From contig JBAIAC010000026.1 of the NCBI GenBank assembly GCA_037349315.1, positions 2,108,001 to 2,172,000 of the forward strand: a stretch of DNA of 64,000 bases. Reading direction: 5' to 3'. Positions 56,371 to 64,000 of the stretch are shown piece by piece; position 1 is the stretch's first letter; the number at the start of each line of letters is the position of its first letter. This DNA is from Chelydra serpentina (taxonomy: Eukaryota > Chordata > Testudines > Chelydridae). A program made the translations under genes and the position numbers. A model generated the notes under the pieces. It did not search any database. It saw only the letters and a program-made list of their open reading frames with translations, and was not told where the DNA came from.

Positions 56371-57766
56371 TTCCCTCTCATTTTTCACTCCGTGTGCGGA
56401 ATGAATTTTGTTATGTGCACCAATATGGAGGTGATGTGTGGTGGGGGTACGGTCGAGGGGCTCAGAGCTGGGGCAAAGGGTTGAGGTGTGGGAGGGGGTG
56501 AGGGCTCTGAGGTTGGGCCGGGGATGAGGGGCTCAGGGCTGGGGCAAAGGGTTGAGGTGTGGGAGGGGGTGAGGGCTCTGAGGTTGGGCCGGGGATGAGG
56601 GGCTCAGGGCTGGGGGCAAAGGGTTGAGGTGTGGGAGGGGGTGAGGGCTCTGAGGTTGGGCCGGGGATGAGGGGCTCAGGGCTGGGGCAGAGGGTTGAGG
56701 TGTGGGAGGGGGTGAGGGCTCTGAGGTTGGGCCGGGGATGAGGGGCTCAGGGCTGGGGCAAAGGGTTGAGGTGTGGGAGGGGGTGAGGGCTCTGAGGTTG
56801 GGCCGGGGATGAGGGGCTCAGGACTGGGGCAAAGGGTTGAGGTGTGGGAGGGGGTGAGGGCTCTGAGGTTGGGCCGGGGATGAGGGGCTCAGGACTGGGG
56901 CAGAGGGTTGAGGTGTGGGAGGGGGTGAGGGCTCTGAGGTTGGGCCGGGGATGAGGGGCTCAAGGCTGGGGCAGAGGGTTGAGGTGTGGGAGGGGGTGAG
57001 GGCTCTGAGGTTGGGCCGGGGATGAGGGGCTCAAGGCTGGGGCAGAGGGTTGAGGTGTGGGAGGGGGTGAGGGCTCTGAGGTTGGGCCGGGGATGAGGGG
57101 CTCAAGGCTGGGGCAGAGGGTTGAGGTGTGGGAGGGGGTGAGGGCTCTGAGGTTGGGCCGGGGATGAGGGGCTCAAGGCTGGGGCAGAGGGTTGAGGTGT
57201 GGGAGGGGGTGAGGGCTCTGAGGTTGGGCCGGGGATGAGGGGCTCAGGGCTGGGGCAGAGGGTTGAGGTGTGGGAGGGGGTGAGGGCTCTGAGGTTGGGC
57301 CGGGGATGAGGGGCTCAGGGCTGGGGCAGAGGGTTGAGGTGTGGGAGGGGGTGAGGGCTCTGAGGTTGGGCCGGGGATGAGGGGCTGAGGACTGGGGCAG
57401 AGGGTTGAGGTGTGTGGGAGGGGGTGAGGGCTCTGAGGTTGGGCCAGGGATGAGGGGCTCAGGGCTGGGGCAGAGGGTTGAGGTGTGTGGGAGGGGGTGA
57501 GGGCTCTGGGGTGGGTCCGGGGATGAGGGGTTTGGGGTGCAGGCTGCACAGGGGTCACGGTGGGGAGAGAGGACTCCCACGAGCCCTCTCTCACTGCAGC
57601 AGCTCCGGAGGTGGGGGAGAGCACCTCTCCCCGGCGGAGCAGGTCCAGGGCTGGGGCTGCAGGAAAGGTACCTCGCACCTCCCCACTGCAGCCCTGAGCA
57701 CTTGCAGGGCCCTTGATAAGCTGCTGCGCAGCCATGCAGCTGTGCAGCTTAGAGGGAGCTTAGCCC
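56371..57766. mobile_element. non-autonomous hAT element expanded by an internal minisatellite
   Basis: Left end AGTGTTCCCTCTCATTTTTC and right end GTGCAGCTTAGAGGGAGCTT are inverted around GTTCCCTCT. Most of the interior is a 71-bp tandem array. There is no transposase. Confidence 0.6.
56440..57520. repeat. 71-bp G-rich minisatellite, about 15 copies
   Basis: The unit contains GGGTTGAGGTGTGGGAGGGG, TGAGGGCTCTGAGGTTGGGC and CGGGGATGAGGGGCTCAGG. Copies differ mainly at AAAG/AGAG and CAGGG/CAAGG/CAGGA. The proline-rich minus-strand frames are shadows. Confidence 0.97.
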
Positions 57767-58928
57767 CCAAGCCTGTGCTGAGACCGTATTTCCTGCCTAG
57801 AGAAGCTTCTTGTCCGACGTGGCTCAGCCTGGCCCCAAGGAGGGAGCTAGCCAGGGTGGGGAACTACTCCACCAACCCTGAGCACCCATAGCCTGGCTCA
57901 GAGCCCAGCGCATGCGCTGCGAATCATAGAATCATAGAATCTCAGGGTTGGAAGGGACCTCAGGAGGTTCTAGTCCAACCCCCTGCTCAAAGCAGGACCA
58001 ACCCCAACTAGATCATCCCAGCCAGGGCTTTGTCAAGCCTGACCTTAAAAACCTCTAAGGAAGGAGATTCCACCACCTCCCTAGGTAACCCATTCCAGTG
58101 CTTCACCACCCTACTAGTGAAAAAGTTTTTCCTAATATCCAACCTAAACCTCCCCCTCTGCAACTTGAGACCATTACTCCTTGTTCTGTCATCTTCTACC
58201 ACTGAGAACAGTCTAGATCCATCCTCTTGGGAACCCCCTTTTAGGTAGTTGAAAGCAGCTATCAAATCCCCCCTCATTCTTCTCTTCTGCAGGCTAAACA
58301 ATCCCAGTTCCCTCAGCCTCTCCTCATAAGTCATGTGCTCCAGTCCCCTAATCATTTTTATTGCCCTCCGCTGGACTCTTTCCAATTGATCCACATCCTT
58401 CCTGTAGTGTGGGGCCCAAAACTGGACACAGTACTCCACATGAGGCCTCACCAGTGCCGAATAGAGGGGAATAATCACGTCCCTCGATCTGCTGGAAATG
58501 CCCCTACTTATACAACCCAAAATGCCATTAGCCTTCTTGGCAACAAGGGCACACTGTTGACTCATATTCAGCTTTTCGTCCACTGTAACCCCTAGGTCCT
58601 TTTCTGCAGAACTGCTGCCCAGCCATTCGGTCCCTAGTCTGTAGCAGTGCATGGGATTCTTCCGTCCTAAGTGCAGGACTCTGCACTTGTCCTTGTTGAA
58701 CCTCATCAGATTTCTTTTGGCCCAATCCTCTAATTTGTCTAGGTCCCTCTGTATCCTATCCCTACCCTCCAGCGTATCAACCACTCCTCCCAGTTTAGTG
58801 TAATCTGCAAACTTGCTAAGGGTGCAGTCCACACCATCCTCCAGATCGTTAATGAAGATATTGAACAAAACCGGCCCCAGCACCGACCCTTGGGACACTC
58901 CACTTGATACCGGCTGCCAACTATCCCC

Positions 58929-59399
58929 TGTGGCAAGGTACTTCCCTCTCCTCAGCGGTCTCTGTCCTTTTAAGCCTGGGAGACTCAGGCTTGGGCAAGG
59001 TAAAACCCCTACCAGTAGCACCGGGGTTTGGCTTTACCTTCCCCCGGTCAGTCCCGTCGTTTTTCCCTTTCCTTTTGGGAAGGAAATATAGCCCTTCTTC
59101 TGGGAAGGGCTCAGGGCACCCAGCCCCCCCGGTACCTTTCCTGCTTCTGCTTCAGCTTCTCCTTCTCTCACAGTCTCTCTCGCCTTTCTCTCGCCTGCCA
59201 TGCACACCAGGGAGGGTTTAAAAAGGTCTCCAGCAATTGCCGCCAGCTGGGCCTAATTAGTTCCCTGGTAACCCCTTTCCCAGCTGAATCTTATTACCCC
59301 ACAGTCCTCTCTCCTTAGTGGATAGGGAGAGGCCTTTTTAGCCCCCTGGGAACACTTACTGCCCCCCCTTTTGTAGCTATCTGTCCTGGGTTTACCACA
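58929..59399 (-). repeat. 3' LTR of the gypsy element
   Basis: Reads TGTGGCAAGGTACTTCC at the left and GGTTTACCACA at the right on the plus strand. 471 bp. Confidence 0.92.
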
Positions 59400-59415
59400 T
59401 ATCCCCCCACCCTGC
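59400..59415 (-). other. polypurine tract
   Basis: On the minus strand GCAGGGTGGGGGGATA directly precedes the LTR, the expected plus-strand primer site. Confidence 0.75.
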
Positions 59416-59454
59416 TCAACACTACGGGGTTGGGCTACTTGGGTCGGACAGCAG

Positions 59455-60100
59455 TGCACTCGCGACAGGCCATCTGCATTGCCATGCTGGATTCCAGACC
59501 TATGTCGTACTGTGAAGTGGAAGGGTTGGAGCGACAAGAACCATCTCGTTACTCTTGCGTTTCTGTCTTTGTTTTGGTGCATCCAGCGTAGAGGGGCATG
59601 GTCTGTGACAAGGTAAATCTACGTCCCAGTAGATAGTAGCGGAGGCTTTCAATGGCCCATTTCACCGCCAGGCATTCTTTTTCCACCACGGCGTACTTCC
59701 GTTCTCTAGGCAGGAGCTTCCTACTGAGGAAGAGGATGGGGTGTTCGTCGTCTCCGACCATTTGCGAAAGTACCGCCCCCAACCCTACCTCCGAGGCGTC
59801 AGTTTGTAGGATAAACTCCTTCCTCCAGTCTGGGGCTACTAGAACGGGTCTGTGCAGAGGGCCGACCTCAAATCTGCGAAAGCGTCGTCGGCTGCGGCAG
59901 ACCATTTTACTATGTCTGGGCCCCTCGCTTTTGTCAAGTCCGTTAATGGGCATGCCCTGGTGGCGAAGTGCGGAATGAACCGTCTGTAGTACCCCATGAG
60001 TCCCAGGAATGCTCTGACCTGTTTCTTCCGGAGCGGACGGGGCCACTTCTGTACGGCCTCCAACTTGTTGAGTTGGGGCTTTACCACGCCCCGAGCGCAA
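59455..60100 (-). pseudogene. RT C-terminus and RNase H remnant of the gypsy element
   Basis: Three frames carry successive parts. The first has LNKLEAVQKWPRPLRKKQVR and FLGLMGYYRRFIPHFAT, the RT thumb/connection. The second has EFILQTDASEVGLGAVLSQM and EKECLAVKWAIESLRYYLLG, RNase H with acidic D and E residues. The third has NARVTRWFLSLQPFHF and HGNADGLSRVHC. The RT palm with its YxDD box is absent; the sequence joins integrase directly. Frameshifts near 59,575 and 59,850 and the missing core make it dead. Confidence 0.88.
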
Positions 60101-61109
60101 CCACCGGAGCTTCTCTATCCTGCCACGGTTTCAGCAGGTTTATATGGTAGATCTGCTCCAGCCTCCGGCGGCCCGGCTGTCGGACCTTATAGTCGACTTC
60201 TCCTACCGCTTCTATTATTTCGTAAGGCCCCTGCCACCTGGCCAGGAGCTTGCTCTCCGCCGTGGGTATGAGCACCATTACCCGGTCCCCCACCTGGAAC
60301 TTCCGGTTCACTGCTTGGCGGTTGTAGTAGGTCTGCTGGGCCCCTTGTGCCTTTTCCATGTGTTCGCGCACAAGGGGGGTGACTTGGGCTATCCTGTCTC
60401 TCATTTGTAACACGTGTTCCACGATGCTCGTCCCTGGGTTCGGCTGTTCTTCCCAGCCTTCCTTAGCCAGGTCCAGTATGCCCCTGGGGTGGCGACCGTA
60501 TAACAGCTCGAAGGGGGAGAATCCCGTGGAAGCCTGAGATACCTCCCGTACAGCAAACAGCAAGTACGGCAGCAGGACGTCCCAGTCTTTCCCGTCGCGA
60601 CTAACCACCTTCCCTAACATACTCTTCAACGTCCTATTAAAACGTTCGACAAGACCATCGGTCTGGGGATGATAGACTGACGTCCTGAGAGACCGTATGT
60701 GGAGCAATGCACATAGGTCCTTCATCAGCTTGGCCACAAAGGGGGTCCCTTGGTCCGTCAGGATCTCCTTCGGTATCCCTACTCGGGAGAAAATCTGGAC
60801 TAATTCCTTGGCTATGGTCTTGGACATGGCATTCCGTAGGGGTACGGCCTCGGGGTATCGAGTGGCATAATCTAGTACCACCAGAATGTACTGGTGACCC
60901 CGGGCTGACTTCTCCAGTGGCCCTACTAGGTCCATAGCTATTCGCTCAAATGCGGTCTCAATAATTGGCAAAGGGATCAGAGGGGCCCTCAAGTGTGGTC
61001 GGGGCCCATGTATCTGGCATTCCGGACAGGACGTACAATATCGCCGGACTGCCGCATATATACCGGGCCAAAAAAACCTCTGCAGGATCCAATCAAGGGT
61101 CTTGTCCAC
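60081..61109 (-). pseudogene. integrase of the gypsy element
   Basis: A 342-residue open frame. The C-C half of the HHCC zinc site is in RRYCTSCPECQIHG. The catalytic core has MDLVGPLEKSARGHQYI (first D), LTDQGTPFVAKLMKDL (second D) and TDGLVERFNRTLKSML (E). A C-terminal GPY module follows (WQGPYEIIEAVGEVDYKV). The enzyme would insert retroelement DNA. The N-terminal histidines are in a separate frame because of a 53-bp duplication at 61,081-61,186. Confidence 0.92.
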
Positions 61110-61186
61110 CCCTAGGTGGCCTCCGAACAGGTCTGCAGGATCCGATCAAGGGTCTTGTCCACCCTTAGGTGGCCTCCGAACAGGTG
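61081..61186. repeat. 53-bp tandem duplication breaking integrase
   Basis: TGCAGGATCC starts at 61,081 and again at 61,134, each followed by ATCAAGGGTCTTGTCCACCC. 53 is not a multiple of three, so the frame is lost. Confidence 0.93.
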
Positions 61187-61699
61187 GCTGTGGGCTAAAT
61201 CCATCACACCCCTCTGATGTTTCTGTGGGACCAAGAGTTGTTCTACAACTTGCTCCTGGACCCGGACTACTCTGTATAATAGATCATTCCTAATCACATA
61301 ATATGGCCCTGGGCCCTTAACTCTCCCCTCCACGGGGACCCCATTTACCTCGACTACTTCTCGGCGTATGTTATTGTATAGGGGATCATTGGCTTGATCC
61401 TGCCCAAACTTCCCGAGCGTAGTCCCCATTGGTCCCAACTCAGGGGGGTCCACGTCCAACTCCCCCTCGGGCGGCACCCCTGGGGAATCTGGTCCGGCAA
61501 CAGGGTTGTTGATCGTCGGCCCAGACCTATTGTCGGTTTCACCTACTAATGCAGACTTCTGCTGCTGGGCCAGGATCCTCGTCCCCCTCCTTTTATCCTC
61601 CCTCCGTTCCCTTCGAGTCTTCCGGGGCTTCCCCGGTGGGGAGAACAAATCCTGGCCAAATTCATGGAAGGCCGGGAGGGGGTTAACTACTGGGGCCAC
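61112..61699 (-). pseudogene. protease-integrase linker and integrase N-terminus
   Basis: A 195-residue frame. The N-terminal part is charged (RKTRRERREDKRRGTR) and unrecognised. The C-terminal part has HSHLFGGHLRVDKTLDRILQ, the histidine half of the integrase zinc-binding domain, and ends in the duplicated segment. Confidence 0.75.
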
Positions 61700-61771
61700 C
61701 CCCTGGGTTCCGGGGTCAGTATTCTCTACTACCTCCTCCCCGGGGAGTAGGCTATCAAATCCAGGAAAGTC

Positions 61772-62041
61772 TCATCCGATAAGGACTGGGTAGGGGAGTT
61801 TCAGAACTACACCCACCGTTACCTTAGTGGGGTTTCCGAGTACTTCTATTTTTACGGGGATGGTTGGGTAGTAGTTTATATCCCCGTGTACACAAGATAT
61901 TCCTGAGCGCTTGGCCCGGGACAGTTGGTCCTGCCCAACCAGCTTCCCCGAGACCAATGTGATCGCACTTCCCGAGTCTACTAACGCGGTTGTCTTTATC
62001 CCATTCATTTTAACAGGTCTAAGGTATCTATGGGGGACCAT
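61772..62041 (-). pseudogene. aspartic protease of the gypsy element
   Basis: An 89-residue frame with TTALVDSGSAITLVSGKLVG, the retropepsin DSG active site, and later KLPYPVLIG. It overlaps the end of gag in another frame, suggesting expression by frameshift. After VLIG the frame hits TGA where related elements probably continue with an Arg codon, consistent with CpG decay. Confidence 0.8.
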
Positions 62042-63090
62042 CGCAACCCCACTAGACTTATTAGTTCACATGGTCCCCCTATATCGCCCAATTCGCACTG
62101 CATGGGCTCGTCTAGGTTTGGGCATTGGGCCGCGATATGCCCCAATTCACCACAGGCATAACACCGATACCCCGCTCGGGACAGCCCCCTATATTTCGGG
62201 CTACTGGGCTTTATCCCCAGAGTCCTCTTTCCCCAGTCCTCAACTCTCTCCGGGCCTGCCGGCTGATCTTCTGCCCCCTTCCTTCCCTCCATGGCCCGGC
62301 CTGGCGCTAGGGCGAACCGGGGTTTCGGTGCAGAGACTTGTCTTCGATTTTGGCACCGTCCTTCCCCAGTGGTCCGAGAAAATTCTTGGGCCGCTAAGTG
62401 TCTCTCGACCAGGGCAACTAGTTCATCATAGGAGGAGGGGTCATTTTGGCGGGCCCACCCTCGTATGTCCGGAGGCAACCCCCTCATGTACCTGTCCAAC
62501 ACTAGGATTTCTACTACCTTCTCTGGCCCATGAGTCTCGGGGCGAAGCCACTTCCGGGCGAGGTGGATTAGGTCAAATAGCTGGGACCTTGGCGCTTTGT
62601 TGTCCCGGTATCTCCACTCGTGGAAGCGCTGGGCCCTTATGGCTGGCGTCACGCCTGCCCGTGCCAGGATTTCCGCCTTCAGTTGGGGGTAATCCATAGC
62701 TGCCTCTGTGGTCATGTCAAAATAGGCCTTCTGGGGCTCCCCGCACAGAAAGGGAGCCAGGATACCTGCCCACTGGTCTTGGGGCCAGGCCTCCCGCAGT
62801 GCCGTCCTCTCGAATGCGAGGAGATATGCCTCAGTATCATCGTCCGCTGTCATCTTCTGTAAATAGTTGCTTGCCCTCAGCGGCCGGGTCCCCTGGGGCC
62901 CGTGCGTCAGGGCCTTCAACTGGTTCACTACTTCAGTCAGGGTGGCTCGGTCTTGGGCCGCCTGGGTCATCAGTAGCTGGTTAGTCTCCTGTTGGACACG
63001 TAATGACTCTTGCTGGGCCGCAATCTGTACCCGGGTAGCCTCTTGTTGGGCCGCAGTGGCCTGTACCAACACCTTCACTACGTCCTCCAT
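62005..63090 (-). pseudogene. gag with SCAN-like capsid domain and zinc knuckle
   Basis: The start is taken at [16 protein letters not shown] (the frame is open to 63,156). In order: a glutamine-rich coiled-coil-like N-terminus; a SCAN-like region about 85 residues long with [44 protein letters not shown] and [14 protein letters not shown]; a basic linker; then a CCHC zinc knuckle ([14 protein letters not shown]). Known: vertebrate SCAN domains derive from the capsid of Gmr1-like gypsy elements. This frame is intact, but the element as a whole is inactive. Confidence 0.9.
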
Positions 63091-63164
63091 TTTTTTATAT
63101 TTTTGGGGGGGGGGGTGATTTACCCTGCCCTGCAGTGGCTTGCCACGGAGCCTCACTCACAGGA

Positions 63165-63182
63165 ATCCCACCCCTAACACCA
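63165..63182 (-). other. primer binding site
   Basis: Two bases inside the 5' LTR, the minus strand starts TGGTGTTAGGGGTGGGAT. Its complement ends in CCA and has a GAATCCCACC stretch like the T-arm of leucine-type tRNAs. Confidence 0.6.
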
Positions 63183-63184
63183 CA

Positions 63185-63667
63185 TGTGGCAAAGTACTTC
63201 CCTCTCCTCAGCGGTCTCTGTCCTTTTAAGCCTGGGAGACTCAGGCTTGGGCAAGGTAAAACCCCTACCAGTAGCACAGGGGTTTGGCTTTACCTTCCCC
63301 CGGTCAGTCCCTTCGTTTTTCCCTTTCCTTTTGGGAAGGAAATATAGCCCTTCTTCTGGGAAGGGCTCAGGGTCTCGGGGCACCCAGCCCCCCCGGTACC
63401 TTTCCTGCTTCTGCTTCAGCTTCTCTCACACTCTCTCTCAGTCTCTCTCGCCTCTCTCTCGCCTGCCATGCACACCAGGGAGGGTTTAAAAAGGTCTCCA
63501 GCAATTGCCGCCAGCTGGGCCTAATTAGTTCCCTGGTAACCCCTTTCCCAGCTGAATCTTATTACCCCACAGTCCTCTCTCCTTAGTGGATAGGGAGAGG
63601 CCTTTTTAGCCCCCTGGGAACACTTACTGCCCCCCCTTTTGTAGCTATCTGTCTTGGGTTTACCACA
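63185..63667 (-). repeat. 5' LTR of the gypsy element
   Basis: 483 bp, same ends as the other LTR. It has a 10-bp insertion (GGTCTCGGGG region, near 63,371) and a slightly different CT-rich stretch. Confidence 0.92.
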
Positions 63668-63887
63668 ACATGGAACCATTGATCACTACCGGTTGAGCAC
63701 GACCATCCAGCCAGTTTTCTATCCACCTTACCGTCCATTCATCCAGCCCATACTTCTTTAACTTGCTGGCAAGAACACTGTGGGAGACTGTATCAAAAGC
63801 TTTGCTAAAGTCAAGAAATAGCACATCCACTGCCTTCCCCTCATCCACAGAGCCAGTTATCTCATCATAGAAGGCAATTAGGTTAGT

Positions 63888-64000
63888 CAGGCGAAGCGTC
63901 GCCCCACTGCACGGAGGAGACCCCGCCAACAGTCTGCTCCACCAGCATCCCCCACCCCCAGCCCGTCTGTGTTCCCAGCCCAATCCCACTAACCAAGACG
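63888..64000. other. non-coding DNA at the window edge
   Basis: GC-rich sequence after CR1 homology stops. Nothing recognised. Confidence 0.5.

Larger units (their letters stand above)
58929..63667 (-). mobile_element. Ty3/gypsy LTR retrotransposon, Gmr1-like, inactive
   Basis: A 4.74-kb element in minus orientation with TG...CA LTRs (58,929-59,399 and 63,185-63,667). Order on the minus strand is LTR, primer binding site, gag, protease, integrase, RT/RNase H remnant, polypurine tract, LTR. Integrase before RT is the order reported for Gmr1-like Ty3/gypsy elements and is unlike ordinary gypsy elements. The LTRs differ by about five substitutions and a few short indels, so the insertion is fairly recent. 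Most of RT is missing, and protease and integrase frames are broken. It inserted into CR1. Confidence 0.9.
57926..63887 (-). mobile_element. CR1 LINE, 5'-truncated and split by an LTR element
   Basis: CR1 sequence occupies 57,926-58,928 and resumes at 63,668-63,887. In minus orientation the distal part has [14 protein letters not shown] and WLDGRAQPVVINGS. After the 4.7-kb insertion the protein continues with [20 protein letters not shown] and [10 protein letters not shown] (FADD changed to FADY), then the C-terminal region ending ALAGMI. The 3' terminus has the ATTCTATGATTCTATGAT repeat. Confidence 0.93.

Overview
This window is nuclear DNA from a reptile, most likely a cryptodiran turtle. 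The markers are chicken-repeat-1 (CR1) LINE fragments, two copies of a tRNA-derived SINE of the tortoise polymerase III type, many hAT elements with their small non-autonomous relatives, and one Ty3/gypsy element. No prokaryotic features are present. Single-base indels in homopolymers within one conserved gene hint at residual assembly error.

One protein-coding gene is recognised with confidence: RIPOR1 (FAM65A), a RhoA effector. It runs on the minus strand from 54,747 to its stop codon at 31,423. Twenty coding exons were placed one by one from residue similarity, splice sites and phase. Its 5'-most coding sequence is not visible, so the gene continues rightward, probably beyond the window. 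Exons 8, 9 and 11 carry single-base indels, which look more like sequencing error than gene death. Its introns hold large GC-rich tandem arrays: about 73 units of 56 bp (34.2-38.3 kb), roughly 55-58 units of mixed 61/50 bp (40.7-43.8 kb), a 43-bp array (46.2-46.9 kb) and G-rich tracts. Two strong matches to the CTCF binding motif lie at 44.1 and 44.5 kb.

A CpG island at 11.5-13.1 kb has a minus-strand 5' splice donor, a YY1-type motif and a perfect 16-bp inverted repeat. In mammals the gene downstream of RIPOR1 on the same strand is CTCF, so this is probably the CTCF promoter and non-coding first exon, with 1-12.4 kb as its first intron. That rests on synteny only; no CTCF coding sequence is present.

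The left part (1-11 kb) and the RIPOR1-to-promoter interval (13-31 kb) are mostly unique non-coding DNA sprinkled with transposons: nested MITEs, a hairpin foldback, a head-to-head pair of hAT 3' ends split by CR1, a decayed hAT holding an LTR, and a long CR1 reverse transcriptase fragment. At the right end (57.9-63.9 kb) a CR1 is split by a 4.7-kb Ty3/gypsy element with nearly identical LTRs. Its Gag has a SCAN-like capsid domain, and its integrase lies upstream of the RT/RNase H remnant, the arrangement known from Gmr1-like elements. I found no new multi-gene system. The most noteworthy items are this SCAN-Gag Gmr1-like element, the two giant intronic arrays, and the promoter palindrome.
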